NCBI RefSeq assembly: GCF_019931575.1
Contig: NZ_CP082923.1
Coordinates: 4,588,001-4,652,000, forward strand
Direction: 5' to 3'
Length of the DNA: 64,000 nt
From: Caulobacter segnis
GTDB lineage: Bacteria; Pseudomonadota; Alphaproteobacteria; Caulobacterales; Caulobacteraceae
The notes under the pieces are model-generated. The model was not told the origin of the DNA, ran no database searches, and saw only the letters and a list, made by a program, of their open reading frames with translations. This document shows, piece after piece, positions 25,746-35,676 of this stretch. Every line of letters starts with the position of its first letter. Position 1 is the first letter of the stretch. The translations under genes were made by a program, and so were the position numbers.

Positions 25746-26621
25746 ATGGATACCGTCCCAGGCGCGTCGAGCTTTTCCGGAAAGGTCGCCGTCATCACCG
25801 GCGCGGCCAGCGGGATTGGTCTGGCGCTGGCGCTCGAAGCGGCGCGCCGCGGCATGGATGTGGCCCTGGGCGACATCGGCGAGGAAGGGCTGGCCAAGGC
25901 TAAGGAGGCGGTCGAGGCGCTGGGCGTTCGTGCCGTGGCCATTCGCACGGACGTCAGCAAGCTCGTTGACGTCCAGGCGCTGCACGACGGCGCGGCCCTG
26001 GCGCTGGGAGATCCCTGGCTGGTGATCAACAACGCCGGCATCACCAAGCTGGCGCTGACCTGGGACCACACCGAGGCCGATTGGAAGCGCATGTTCGACA
26101 TCAATGTCGGCGGCGTCATCAACGGTCTGCTGGCCTTTCTGCCGGGTCTGCGGGCGCGGGGCGAGGGTCATATCGTCAACACCGCCTCCGCCGCGGGCCT
26201 GCTGACCATCCCGGCGGCGTCGGCCTATGTCGCCAGCAAGCACGCCGTGGTCGGGCTGTCGGAGACGCTCTATCGGGAACTGATCGCCTCGCGCTCGGGC
26301 GTGGGCGCGTCGGTCCTCTGCCCCGCTCTGGTCAAGACCAACATTCTGGGCGCGGCCGCGCCGGCTGGCGGCAAGGCCTCGGAGATCAACTCACCTCACG
26401 CCCTGGAACCCGAAGAGGTCGCCCGCCAGGTGTTCGAGGCGGTCGCGGCCAAGCGCTTCTGGATCCTGACCCACCGCGCCCACATGGAGCCGTATATCCG
26501 GGCCCGCGCCGAGCAGATGGTCACCGAGACCAACCCCAACGCCGCCAGCGTCGACCCTGACGTGTCGAAGACCTCCAGCCTGGCCACCGGCGTCGACTTC
26601 ACCACCTGGCCCGATGCCTAA
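25746..26621 (+). CDS. SDR-family oxidoreductase
   Basis: 291 residues. Classical short-chain dehydrogenase features: cofactor glycine motif TGAASGIG (18-25), acidic GDI after the second strand (NAD preference), NNAG, active-site serine in NTASAAG and YVASK with the catalytic Tyr and Lys. The C-terminal extension ends with a segment rich in Asn, Asp and Thr. The ATG follows GAGAG. The stop overlaps the flavoprotein gene by eight bases, so the two form an operon and may share a redox step. Confidence 0.88.
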   Translation: MDTVPGASSFSGKVAVITGAASGIGLALALEAARRGMDVALGDIGEEGLAKAKEAVEALGVRAVAIRTDVSKLVDVQALHDGAALALGDPWLVINNAGITKLALTWDHTEADWKRMFDINVGGVINGLLAFLPGLRARGEGHIVNTASAAGLLTIPAASAYVASKHAVVGLSETLYRELIASRSGVGASVLCPALVKTNILGAAAPAGGKASEINSPHALEPEEVARQVFEAVAAKRFWILTHRAHMEPYIRARAEQMVTETNPNAASVDPDVSKTSSLATGVDFTTWPDA

Positions 26622-27930
26622 GGCCTCGCAAATCGGCCTGCGACGCGGCCCACCCCGGGTCGTGATCGTGGGCGGCGGGGCGGCGGGTCTGGCCCTGGCG
26701 ATCCGGCTGCGCCGCGCGGCCGATCACCTCGAGGTCGTGCTGATCGACCGTGCGGCCAGCCACTTCTGGAAGCCTCGGCTCCATGAGATGGCCGCCGGCT
26801 TGATCGGTCCAGGCGAAGAGGAGGCCAGCTTCCTGGCGCAAGGACGCCGGCACGGGTTCGAGTTCCACTTTGGCGCCATGCGCCATGTCGACTTCGAGCG
26901 GAAGATCCTCTGGGTGGATGCGGTCCCGGGTTTGGTCGAGCCGGGCGACGAACTCCTGGGACAGCGCGAATTCCCCTACGACGTTCTGGTCCTGGCGATC
27001 GGCAGCCGGGTCCATGACTTTGGTGTGCCGGGGGTAGCCGAGCACTGTCACCGGCTCGACAGCCCGGCTGACGCGCGCGCCCTGCACCAAACCTTCCTCG
27101 AAGAGTCGTTCCTGGCCTCGGTGCATGAAGACCATCGGATCCAGGTCGGCATCGTCGGTGCGGGCGCGACCGGCGTGGAGCTCGCGGCCGAACTCCACCA
27201 CGCCAATTGCGGCCTGCAGCGGTTTGGCGGCGTCGGAGCGCCGGGACGCCTGGACATCACGATCGTCGATGGCGCCGATCGGGTGTTATCCTCGGCCCGG
27301 CCAAGAACCTCTCGACATGCCGGCGAGGCCCTGATGCGCTTGGGCGTGCATCTTCGGCTCGGCGCGCGGGTAAATGCGGTGGAACCCGACGGTTTTCGCC
27401 TCGAGGACGGCACCTTCGTCCCCTGCTCGGTGAAGGTCTGGGCTTCTGGGGTAGTGGGCCATGACCTCGTCGCCCACCTGGGTCTTCCACTAGGCCCCGG
27501 CCGGCGTATCGCCGTGGATGAGACCCTGGCGATCGAAGGCAAGGATCGGGTTTTCGCCCTGGGCGACTGCGCCATAGCGCCGGCGAAGAACGCCGGCGGC
27601 GCCCCGCCGCCGACGGCGCAGGTCGCCCATCAGCAGGCAATCTGGCTTGCCGACGCGCTGCCCAAGCTGCTCGATGGACGACCTGTCGCCCCGTTCGTCT
27701 ACAAGCCTCGCGGTTTGGTCGTGTCGCTGGGCCAATCGGACGCGGCCGCCGATCTCCCCGCCCAAGGCCCTGAGGGCCTGGCCACGGCTGAAGGCACCCC
27801 GGCCAAGTTGCTCTATGAGGGCCTGGCACACGCCCACCGGGCCACGCTCTACGGCTGGTGGCGCGCGCTGGCGCTCTTTGTCTCGGATCGTCTACGGGGC
27901 CTATCGACCCCGCCGATCAAACTTCACTGA
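26614..27930 (+). CDS. NAD(P)/FAD-dependent oxidoreductase, type II NADH dehydrogenase-like
   Basis: 438 residues. FAD-binding Rossmann motif VIVGGGAAGLALAIRL near the N-terminus, a second Rossmann motif VGIVGAGATGVELAAEL for NAD(P)H, and the second FAD contact RVFALGDCA with PPTAQVAHQQA. This is the NDH-2/disulfide-reductase-like arrangement that transfers electrons from NADH to quinone. No obvious membrane anchor is seen, although NDH-2 enzymes bind the membrane peripherally. It overlaps the preceding SDR by eight bases and the convergent regulator by fourteen. Confidence 0.86.
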   Translation: MPKASQIGLRRGPPRVVIVGGGAAGLALAIRLRRAADHLEVVLIDRAASHFWKPRLHEMAAGLIGPGEEEASFLAQGRRHGFEFHFGAMRHVDFERKILWVDAVPGLVEPGDELLGQREFPYDVLVLAIGSRVHDFGVPGVAEHCHRLDSPADARALHQTFLEESFLASVHEDHRIQVGIVGAGATGVELAAELHHANCGLQRFGGVGAPGRLDITIVDGADRVLSSARPRTSRHAGEALMRLGVHLRLGARVNAVEPDGFRLEDGTFVPCSVKVWASGVVGHDLVAHLGLPLGPGRRIAVDETLAIEGKDRVFALGDCAIAPAKNAGGAPPPTAQVAHQQAIWLADALPKLLDGRPVAPFVYKPRGLVVSLGQSDAAADLPAQGPEGLATAEGTPAKLLYEGLAHAHRATLYGWWRALALFVSDRLRGLSTPPIKLH

Positions 27931-30754
27931 GCTTCAGAAGGGTCTTGGCTCGATCCAGCCGTCGAGACTTGGCCGGCGAGAGCGCATCGACGAGCTGGCG
28001 CAGGGTGGCCGCGGCGTTTTCGTCTTCAGGTGCAACGCCAAGGGCGGCGGCCGCTAACGGCAAGGCCAGGCCCCGGGCGCCCTGGCGTTCGGCCACGGCC
28101 AAGCCCTCCTCGAGAGCCTGCCGCGCGGCTGGGCGATCACCGGCCCTCCACAACACCTGGGCCTTGCGGCGCAGGACCTCGGCGCTCATCAGGCTCTCCA
28201 CGCCATCCTCGTCGGCAGCCTGCGCGGCGAGCAGCGCCAGGGCGTCACCGGCGCGCCCGGACAAGGACAAGAGCCTGGCGAACTCGGCGGCGAAGAGGCC
28301 GTTGAACGGGCCGTAGTTGGAGGCCTTCAGGCCGGCCAGGCCGTGAACGAATAAGCGCTCGGCCGTCACTAGGTCGCCCTCGAGCGCAGCGTGCTTGGCC
28401 TGGACGCAAGCGCCGATCGCCGCATGGCTTTCTAGTCCGTGCCGTTCAGCTTCGACCACCAGCTCCTGAGCGAACTTGGCGATGATCGAGGCCGGCGCGC
28501 CACTGACGATCGCGCCGATCGCCGCCCACTGCAGAGCCTCGCACACAGGAAGCGCCTTGGCCGTTTCGCGGGCCGAAGCGATGGAAAGCGCGAAGGAGGC
28601 GTCGGCCGCCGCGTAGCGCCCCTGCAGCGCGTAGGTCAGGCCCTCCAGTCCGCGGGCGTCTGAGTGTCGATCAAACCCGGTACGCCCCAGCCACTGGAAG
28701 CGCGCCGTGGGCCCCTCGTCGACCAAGAACCGCGCAAGGTGCTCGTGGGCGCGGGCAAGCTGTCCGGTGTGATTGTAGTTGGTTCCCATCATCCAATGGG
28801 TGGTCGCCTGGGCGTCCAAGTTGTTCGTCGCATCGGCCAGGGCGCGATGGCGATCGGTGAACTCAAAGGCCAACTGGTAGCGCGGCGCCCGGATATTGTA
28901 GGTCCAGAGCGCCACCAGGGCGTCGAGCTGATAGTCCGTGGCGTCCAGCTTCACGGCTACGTCCAAGGCGCGCAGCCAAGGCGAATAGTCCTCAGCGGCC
29001 AGTCCACGCGTGAAGAATGCGCACGCCGCCAGGGCGAAGCGCACCGCCAGTTCAGCGCGACTGGGCGGTTCGCCCGCCGGGATGGTCGCCAGGGCGCGAT
29101 CCATCCAGTCCTGGCATTCCAGATGGAGGGATCGGCTGAACCAGAACCAGGACGAAACGGCCGCAAGGTTCAGGCGTGCTTCCAGGTTGGGCTGATTGAC
29201 CAGGGTCCAACCCAAGGCCGCGCGGACGTTATCGAGCTCGGGCGCCAGTCGATCGAACCCCGCCGGATCGGTCGAGGCGGCTTGAAGCAGCCCCCCAAAG
29301 TAGGTGGCGTGGGACTGGGCCAGCGCGCGCCTGCGTCCACTCTCGTTGAGACGCTCCAGGGCGAAGACCCGGGTGGTTTCCAACAGCCTGAAGCGCACCT
29401 CGCGATCGAGGGCTTCGGCGGTGACCAGCGATTTGAGCACGAGGCCGGCGACCGCTTCGTCGATGTCGTCGCCGCTGAGACCTTCGTCGCTCAGCACGAT
29501 GCGCGCCGCATCGAGGGTGAAGCCGCCCGAAAAGACGCTCAGGCGCTGAAGCACCTCACGCTCGGCGGAGGAGAGCAGGCCATAGCTCCATTCGAGGGCT
29601 GCGGCGATCGTGCGGTGGCGCGGATCGCCGTCCCGCGCCCCCAGGCTCAGCAGACGCAGCCGATCGTCCAATCGCGCGGCCAAGGCTTCCACGCCCAGGG
29701 CGCCAGCGCGGGCCGCGGCGAACTCGATGGCGAGCGGCAGACCGTCAAGCTCGCGGCAGATCCGCGCCAGGGTCGGGGCGGCCGCATCGGTGAGTTGGAA
29801 GTTCTCGGTTTCGGCGCGGGCGCGTTCGAGAAAGAGCCGCGCGGCGGGATAGGTCAGAACGGACTTGGCGTCGCGCGCGGCCTCAGGCGGCGTCTCCAGC
29901 GGTTCCAGACGATGGATCGTCTCGCCCGCCATGGAGATGGCCTCGCGACTGGTGGCCAGAACAGAGACCTTAGGCGAGGCGCTCAAGAGGTCAGAAACGA
30001 GCCCGGCCGTCGCGTCCAGAAGGTGCTCGCAGTTATCGATCAGCACCAGGACGTCCTTGTCGGCCAGGGCTCGGAGCACTGCGCCCAACGGATCTGCCGG
30101 CGGATGGATCAGGCCCATCGCTGAGGCCAATGCGGTCGGGAGCAAGCGGCCGTCATTGATCGGCGCGAGGTCCAGGAACCACACTCCATGAAGCCGACGC
30201 CCGATGGATTGGTCGGCGAGCGCCAGGGCCACGGAGGTCTTGCCTATGCCGCCAGGCCCCACGACGGTCACCAGCCGGTCATGCGACAACCGCTCGGCAA
30301 GGCGGGCCACAATCGCCTCTCGACCGATCAAGCGAACGGACTGCAAAGGCAGGTTGTTCGGCGCGGTAAAGACGGCGTCGGGGGCTGGCTCAAGCCCGGC
30401 GTCCAGGCGACGAACTTGAGCGATGAAACTATAGCCGCGCCCGGGGACGTTGATGATCACCCCTTCGCCGTCGGCGCCATCGCCCAGGGCCCGCCGCAGG
30501 GTGGCGATATGGACCGTCAGATTGGCCTCGACGACATGGGCGCCCTGCCAGACGTGATCCATCAGCGCGCGACGCGAGACCACCTGGCCAGCCTGCTCGA
30601 CCAGAAAAAGCAGGATGTCCATGGCCCGGCTTCCCAGACGCACCGGTTTGTCGCCATCCCAGAGGGCGCGCGCCGCGGACGACAGACGAAACCCGCCGAA
30701 GCGGAACTCGACATCGTTCGCCGCCGGCTCTGGCAGTGGAAGGGGAGACATCAT
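27917..30754 (-). CDS. Winged-helix/STAND ATPase transcriptional regulator A
   Basis: 945 residues. OmpR/CadC-type winged helix at about 17-112 (ALMDHVWQGAHVVEANLTVHIATLRRAL, then PGRGYSFIA). Walker A GPGGIGKT at 166-173, Walker B VLVLIDNCEHLLDA, sensor TSREAI and the NB-ARC-type GLPLAIEFAAARAG helix. The remaining 450 residues are helical repeats. One of five paralogs here; its C-terminal part resembles the 46123-48927 product (shared TGFD, KALP, SHAAIG/SHYGVA, YGPF-type blocks). Ligand unknown. It lies 29 bases downstream of regulator B on the same strand. Confidence 0.82.
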   Translation of the reverse strand: MMSPLPLPEPAANDVEFRFGGFRLSSAARALWDGDKPVRLGSRAMDILLFLVEQAGQVVSRRALMDHVWQGAHVVEANLTVHIATLRRALGDGADGEGVIINVPGRGYSFIAQVRRLDAGLEPAPDAVFTAPNNLPLQSVRLIGREAIVARLAERLSHDRLVTVVGPGGIGKTSVALALADQSIGRRLHGVWFLDLAPINDGRLLPTALASAMGLIHPPADPLGAVLRALADKDVLVLIDNCEHLLDATAGLVSDLLSASPKVSVLATSREAISMAGETIHRLEPLETPPEAARDAKSVLTYPAARLFLERARAETENFQLTDAAAPTLARICRELDGLPLAIEFAAARAGALGVEALAARLDDRLRLLSLGARDGDPRHRTIAAALEWSYGLLSSAEREVLQRLSVFSGGFTLDAARIVLSDEGLSGDDIDEAVAGLVLKSLVTAEALDREVRFRLLETTRVFALERLNESGRRRALAQSHATYFGGLLQAASTDPAGFDRLAPELDNVRAALGWTLVNQPNLEARLNLAAVSSWFWFSRSLHLECQDWMDRALATIPAGEPPSRAELAVRFALAACAFFTRGLAAEDYSPWLRALDVAVKLDATDYQLDALVALWTYNIRAPRYQLAFEFTDRHRALADATNNLDAQATTHWMMGTNYNHTGQLARAHEHLARFLVDEGPTARFQWLGRTGFDRHSDARGLEGLTYALQGRYAAADASFALSIASARETAKALPVCEALQWAAIGAIVSGAPASIIAKFAQELVVEAERHGLESHAAIGACVQAKHAALEGDLVTAERLFVHGLAGLKASNYGPFNGLFAAEFARLLSLSGRAGDALALLAAQAADEDGVESLMSAEVLRRKAQVLWRAGDRPAARQALEEGLAVAERQGARGLALPLAAAALGVAPEDENAAATLRQLVDALSPAKSRRLDRAKTLLKLSEV

Positions 30755-30783
30755 GGGGCGCGGATTTCAGAGAAACAGGGGGG

Positions 30784-33576
30784 TCAGTTGACCAGGACTT
30801 TGCGCCACCTTTGCAGCAGTTCGCGCGCCTTTCGTAGGTCTCGAACGCGATCGCCTCCAGAAATGCGACTGACGACTGGGTCCAACTCAGCGCAGGCCAG
30901 ATCCAGGGCGCCAGACCGGGCCTGGCGCCGCGCTAGATCCGCCGCGCAGCGCAGGGCTTCAAACTGAGCCCCCGACGCCTCGGCTTCGGCCAGACCTTGG
31001 CGCAGGTCGTCTTCGCCGGCGCTGGAGGATCCCTGACGGATCGAGGCGATCGAGGCCCGAACGCGAAGGAGGTCGGCACGGCCCAGCCAACCGGGCGCGC
31101 TTGTCGCCTGAAGGCCCTCTTGAACGGTCGCCAGCCCCTCATCCAGACGTCCCCGACTGACTTGAATCCCTGCCAGGGCGGCAAGCAAGGCCCGCCGGAC
31201 TAGCTCCTCGCCCCGCGCGCCCAATCGGTCCAGGGCTGCGGAGAGATCGTGTTCTGCAGTCTCAAGCTCACCGGCCCGAGCCCGCATCAGCGCTTCATAG
31301 GCCTGAGCCAGATCCAGACACCGCTCCAATCCCGCCGTCAACGCCGCGCTTTTGAGCCGCTCGAGGCAAGCGAGGGTCGCCTGGGGATCATCAACGCCCA
31401 ATCGGATCGGCGCTTCGCAGAGGGCCAGAGCGAAAGCCAGGGATGCGGGGTGGTTCGTTGCCTGCTCGGCGGCGCGCGTTGCGTTGAGGAGGGCCTCGTC
31501 GGCGCGCCCGACGCTCCACAGAACGTTAGCCCGGGCCACTTGAGCCCAGGTCGCCGCGTCCAGTCCCCAGCTGGCCGCCGGCCCCGTCGCCGACTGCACC
31601 CTCCCACACGCGCGCTGGGCCAGATCGAAGGCAGTCGACAAGTTTCCCGCGCCACCTTCGGCGGCGCTGGCCAAGGCGTCGACCAAGGTGAGGGCTTCAA
31701 TCCGCCCGAGCTCGTGCGCCAGGTCGCGGGCCTCACCGGTCAAGGTCCGCGCCTCGTCCAGACGCGCCTGACGGTGGCGAGTCATCGCCAAGGCCACAAA
31801 GCTTTGCAGGCGCAAGGTTCGCAGGCTCTCGCCCTTCGCCAAGTCCACGGCGGCCGAAAGGTGGTCGGCGGCTTCTTCTGTCGCGCCAACGACCTGCAGC
31901 TCGGCAAAGCCCAGGGCGTAGCGGATGACCGGATCGGTCGGCGCACTGTCCTGCAAAACGGCCAGGGCCCGACGCGTCCATTGGCGGGCTTCATCGAACA
32001 AGCGCAGGTCGATCAACAATCGGGAGACCTGCCGGGTCAGGGCTGAGGCCTGGGCGCGATCGCCAAACGGGCCAAGGACGAAGGTCATCGCCGCGCGCAG
32101 ATTTTCGAGGTCCTCTCGTCCCAGCGCCTCTTGGCCTGCGAAGAAAGCCGCATGGCGGCGGCGAACGGCTTCGGCGGGCCCCTTCTCGGCGAGCTTGGCG
32201 GCGGCGAAGCGGCGCGTGGTTTCAAGGAGCTGGAAACGGCCGTCGCCGTGCGCGACGACCAGGGACTTCCGCGTTAGGTCCAGAAGGCGCTCTGGGGCCT
32301 CACCCGGGCAGAACGGATCGCAGACCGCTTCGGCGGCCTGGATGGAAAAGGCGCCGATAAACACCGAAAGCGCCTCTAGCATATCCCGTTCGCACGACTG
32401 AAGCAGCTCGAAGCTCCAATCGAGCGCCGCGCTCAGCGTGCGATGTCGGGGTGGCGCGCCCCGACGCGCCAGCACGCCTGGCTCGAGGCGCTCCGACAGG
32501 CTCGCGGCCAGACCCGCCAGGCCAAAGACCTCAACGCGCGGCGCCACAAGTTCAATCGCCAGAGGCAGGCCATCGAGGCGACGGCAGATTTCGGCGGCGG
32601 CGCGACTGTCTTCATCGCGGAACGTGAACCCCGAATGGGCCGCGGTGATCCGACTGACCAACAACGCCACCGCCGGATAGGCCAAGGCCTGGGCGGCGCT
32701 GAGCGCCAAGCCCTGCTCGGGCACGCCAAGACCTGACAAACGCAGGGTCTGCTCCCCGCGCAAACGGAGGGACTCGCGGCTTGTGGCCATGACGCGAAGG
32801 GTTGGGACAGCACGCAGGAGGCTTGCGGTCATCGCCGCGACCGGCTCGATGAGGTGCTCGCAATTGTCGATCAGCAACAGGGTCGGCCGAGCTTGAAGGG
32901 ACGCCCCGATTTGCTCCCAAGTCCTGGCCTGCGCCGGTTCCAATCCTAGCTGGTTGGCCAAGCTGACGGGCAACTGGACCGGATCCTCGACGGCGGCCAG
33001 TTCGACCAGACGAACCTCGAGCCCAAGGCTCTGCTCCGCCTGGCGCGATGCGGCCAAGGCGGTTGCGGTCTTGCCAACACCGGCGGGCCCCAGAAGCGTG
33101 ACCAGCCGTTCGCGACGAAGACGATCGACGATGGTCGTGATCAGGCCCTCGCGACCCACCAGCCTGGATACGCCTACCGGGGGGGCGCTGGGCGGGGTGA
33201 TGATCGGCGCGACGAAGCGATAGCCGCGCCCAGGTTCGGTGAGAATGAACCGCCGCCCGTCGGTTCCGTCTCCAAGCGCCTGGCGAAGGGTTCGGACGTG
33301 GACGGCAAGGTTGGCTTCCACGACTGTCGTGTCGGGCCATGCCCGCGCGACAAGCTCGTCCTTTCCAACCACCTCGCCTGCACGCTCGACAAGGAGGATC
33401 AGCAGGTCCAGGGCGCGTCCGCCGATCCGCACCGGTCGGCCGTTCTCAAGCAGCCGCCGCTCCGCGGCCAAAAGCTGGAAGCCATGGAACGCGACGCCTG
33501 GGTTCGACGGGGCCTCCCCCAGCAGCGGGCTGGGAGGCGAAGAAGAACCTAAGAAGGCGGCGTGGGGCATCGCCAA
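30784..33576 (-). CDS. Winged-helix/STAND ATPase transcriptional regulator B
   Basis: 930 residues. Winged helix about 28-124 (GKDELVARAWPDTTVVEANLAVHVRTLRQAL, PGRGYRFVAPI), Walker A GPAGVGKT at 163-170, Walker B LLLIDNCEHLIEP, TSRESLRLRGEQTLRL, GLPLAIELVAPR. The last 450 residues are helical repeats of a different branch than in A and E. Located directly upstream of A, so the two may be co-transcribed. There is no phosphorylation or transmembrane domain; activation probably follows ligand binding to the repeats and ATP-driven oligomerisation, as known for STAND proteins. Confidence 0.82.
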   Translation of the reverse strand: MAMPHAAFLGSSSPPSPLLGEAPSNPGVAFHGFQLLAAERRLLENGRPVRIGGRALDLLILLVERAGEVVGKDELVARAWPDTTVVEANLAVHVRTLRQALGDGTDGRRFILTEPGRGYRFVAPIITPPSAPPVGVSRLVGREGLITTIVDRLRRERLVTLLGPAGVGKTATALAASRQAEQSLGLEVRLVELAAVEDPVQLPVSLANQLGLEPAQARTWEQIGASLQARPTLLLIDNCEHLIEPVAAMTASLLRAVPTLRVMATSRESLRLRGEQTLRLSGLGVPEQGLALSAAQALAYPAVALLVSRITAAHSGFTFRDEDSRAAAEICRRLDGLPLAIELVAPRVEVFGLAGLAASLSERLEPGVLARRGAPPRHRTLSAALDWSFELLQSCERDMLEALSVFIGAFSIQAAEAVCDPFCPGEAPERLLDLTRKSLVVAHGDGRFQLLETTRRFAAAKLAEKGPAEAVRRRHAAFFAGQEALGREDLENLRAAMTFVLGPFGDRAQASALTRQVSRLLIDLRLFDEARQWTRRALAVLQDSAPTDPVIRYALGFAELQVVGATEEAADHLSAAVDLAKGESLRTLRLQSFVALAMTRHRQARLDEARTLTGEARDLAHELGRIEALTLVDALASAAEGGAGNLSTAFDLAQRACGRVQSATGPAASWGLDAATWAQVARANVLWSVGRADEALLNATRAAEQATNHPASLAFALALCEAPIRLGVDDPQATLACLERLKSAALTAGLERCLDLAQAYEALMRARAGELETAEHDLSAALDRLGARGEELVRRALLAALAGIQVSRGRLDEGLATVQEGLQATSAPGWLGRADLLRVRASIASIRQGSSSAGEDDLRQGLAEAEASGAQFEALRCAADLARRQARSGALDLACAELDPVVSRISGGDRVRDLRKARELLQRWRKVLVN

Positions 33577-33659
33577 GGTCTAAGACTTCCGAAGGGCTGG
33601 CGGTGAGCCAAGTCTAGTGCGAGTGCGAAGAGCGCGCGAGGCTGGTGACGACCGGAACG

Positions 33660-33923
33660 TCAGAAAAAGCCCAGATCGTAGGCGTGGACGCCGCTGGCCT
33701 GCGCTTCGCCCAGCAAAGCCTCGAGATCGCGCTTGAGCGCTTCACAGTTGGCCCGGGCATAGCGATGGACCGCGTCGCATGGGCCCTGGCCCTCGAGCCT
33801 GGCCAGAAGATCGCAAAGCTCGCGCGCCGCCAGGATCCTACCCTGCAACTGGCCGGCGCGACGCGGAAGATCCTGACCTGTCGGTGTGAAGTGTTCGATG
33901 GTGAAGGGGGCGGCCCGGGTCAT
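33660..33923 (-). CDS. Small protein of unknown function
   Basis: 87 residues from the ATG at 33923, which has AAGGA eight bases upstream; the longer open frame upstream looks non-coding. Predicted mostly helical, rich in Arg, Leu and Ala (LARLEGQGPCDAVHRYARANCEALKRDLEALLGEA), with Cys residues but no metal motif. No family recognised. It stands alone between regulator B and the winged-helix/TolB-like regulator. Confidence 0.45.
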   Translation of the reverse strand: MTRAAPFTIEHFTPTGQDLPRRAGQLQGRILAARELCDLLARLEGQGPCDAVHRYARANCEALKRDLEALLGEAQASGVHAYDLGFF

Positions 33924-34071
33924 CGACGCTGTCCTTGGGAGGATGGAACAGGCCCGCCGGGGAAACGTGACCCGGGCCTGAGCCCACCATGGCGCGAGGC
34001 CTTGGAAGCGGCCTTGAACCTGCGCCCGGTGTTGGAAGCAATGCGTCGCAAACTGCGCATGCCCTGCTCCG

Positions 34072-34956
34072 TCAGGCCCGGGCTTCAACGGTCTGGGCTC
34101 GGCTTGGGGCCAGGCCGTCCATCATCGGATCCAGCCGGCTCCAGCCCTCGGCCGCGCCGAGCGGGGTTTCGGCGCGAAGCCGCTCGAAGGTCCGAATGAC
34201 GATTTCATCCTGAAGCAGGCCCTCGTCCTTCTCCGAGATCTCCAGACGCGATGACCACAGGACAAACCCTCGCTCGTCGCTCAGCTCCAGCGTCACCCGC
34301 ACCTGACCGCCGACGCCACGGATGGTGCCCGACAGGATCGTCGCGCAGCCCAGATCCTGGGCCAGACGCGAGAGCGTGTAGCACTCGCGGCGGTACTGAT
34401 AGACGGCCAGGCGCGGCGCGACCCGCAGGCCCTCGATCCGTTCGGCCACGAAGATCAACTCGTCGGTGACGCCGTCGACGAAGCCGAAGCCATGGGTGGA
34501 CGGCGTCAGGGCGATGAAGGGCATGATCGCCAAGAGGCAGGGTTCAGTGGCTGTGCCGGCGCACGGCTTGGGCGCCTCGACCATACGCTCGGAGAGCCCA
34601 TCGACGTTGATCGCGAAGGTCGGGACATAGGTTCCGATCGGGAGGTCTACGCGGATCGGGTCTTGCCGTCCCTCGTCGCTGAAGTACTGGGTCAGCTTGC
34701 GACGCAGCCGACGAGCCTCGACCCGGACGGTGGAGTCGATGCGCGGATCATAGGGCACATTGCGGCCGTAGAGCGCGTTGCCGATGACCGCTTCCTTCAG
34801 CGACAGCCCCGCACGCTCCAGCGTCTCATCGACAATGAAGTTGAGGAACTGGGTTAGACGGGTCGAGCCTGCGAACGCAGCGCTACGCTGCAGGCGGACC
34901 AACTGCTCGCGGATCGCCGTGGGCGTCAGCCGGGTCGTGGGGGCCGAGCCGCACAT
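34072..34956 (-). CDS. Regulator with winged-helix-like and TolB-N/FlgO-like domains
   Basis: 294 residues from the ATG at 34956, which shares one base with the AraC-type stop (TGATG), so it is coupled to that gene. The N-terminal module (IREQLVRLQRSAAFAGST, IVDETLERAGLSLKEAVIGNALYGRNVPYDPR, STVRVEARRLRRKL) and C-terminal TolB-like half (LLAIMPF, FVDGVTDELIFVA, LRVAPRLAVYQY, TILSGTIR, VTLELSDERGFVLWSSRLE) match the 16972-17805 product almost block for block. It probably works with the AraC-type regulator on the neighbouring transport genes. Confidence 0.65.
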   Translation of the reverse strand: MCGSAPTTRLTPTAIREQLVRLQRSAAFAGSTRLTQFLNFIVDETLERAGLSLKEAVIGNALYGRNVPYDPRIDSTVRVEARRLRRKLTQYFSDEGRQDPIRVDLPIGTYVPTFAINVDGLSERMVEAPKPCAGTATEPCLLAIMPFIALTPSTHGFGFVDGVTDELIFVAERIEGLRVAPRLAVYQYRRECYTLSRLAQDLGCATILSGTIRGVGGQVRVTLELSDERGFVLWSSRLEISEKDEGLLQDEIVIRTFERLRAETPLGAAEGWSRLDPMMDGLAPSRAQTVEARA

Positions 34957-35582
34957 CAGGCGGCGGCCCACAGGGCTGCAGGTTCGGAGGCGTCAGTCTC
35001 GACCTGTCCGCCGCGAAGTCTGCGCCAGAGTTTTGGCGTGATGCCCGCCTCTTCGTGGAACCGACGGGTGAAATGGGGCTGGTCGCAGAAGCCACATTCC
35101 AGAGCGATCACCGCAAGCGACTTGTCGGTGGTCTCCAGGAGCGTCTGGGCGCGTTCGATGCGGCGCTCGAAGACAAAGCGCCCGGGCGGCGCCCCGAAGC
35201 TTTGAACGAAGCATCGGCCAAGCCGCGCCGTGCTCAGTCCCGCGATCTTCGCCAGTTCCTCGACCGTAATCCGCGCGGCCAGGCGTTCCTGGATGTGGCG
35301 GGTCAATCGGGTCATCTGGCGCGGTGTCAGGCCGCCTCGAAGCGGGGCTGCGACCACCGCGCTGCGCTCCTGTTCGATTTCGAGCAGGCGACAGGCGCGC
35401 TCCAGCGTCGTGGTGGCTTCCGCGCGCCCCTCACGGACACGAAGGTCCAGCGCGCTGCGCAGGAGGTTCAGGGCGTCCCCGACCAGCGCTTTAGGGCAGT
35501 CCCGCCGATCGCGGAAGCTCCTGACCAGTTCGCCTGCCGGCGGGCTGGTCGTTGGCTGCGAAGTGTCGTGCATCGAGATCAT
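34956..35582 (-). CDS. AraC-family transcriptional regulator
   Basis: 208 residues with a C-terminal pair of helix-turn-helix motifs: ITVEELAKIAGLSTARLGRCFVQSFGAPPGRFV and KSLAVIALECGFCDQPHFTRRFHEEAGITPKLWRR, the classic AraC/XylS signature. The N-terminal part is short (about 100 residues) and lacks a cupin; the inducer domain is reduced. The stop overlaps the following regulator start by one base. An MFS transporter and a divergent TonB-dependent receptor lie upstream and may be its targets. Confidence 0.9.
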   Translation of the reverse strand: MISMHDTSQPTTSPPAGELVRSFRDRRDCPKALVGDALNLLRSALDLRVREGRAEATTTLERACRLLEIEQERSAVVAAPLRGGLTPRQMTRLTRHIQERLAARITVEELAKIAGLSTARLGRCFVQSFGAPPGRFVFERRIERAQTLLETTDKSLAVIALECGFCDQPHFTRRFHEEAGITPKLWRRLRGGQVETDASEPAALWAAA

Positions 35583-35676
35583 GAGCAGTTCCCGCGGCGC
35601 AGGTCGCGACAGGCCGCGACCACTTCAGAGAGCCACATTCACCCCAACAAGGCGCGCTAAGCGTTCCTAAGGGGTC

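Noticed and set aside
28664..30124. Long plus-strand frame inside regulator A
   Set aside because: Antisense shadow of a gene with clear winged-helix and ATPase motifs; no recognisable protein features.
33924..34088. N-terminal extension of the small 33660 gene
   Set aside because: The extension is compositionally random and a good ribosome-binding site precedes the internal ATG at 33923.
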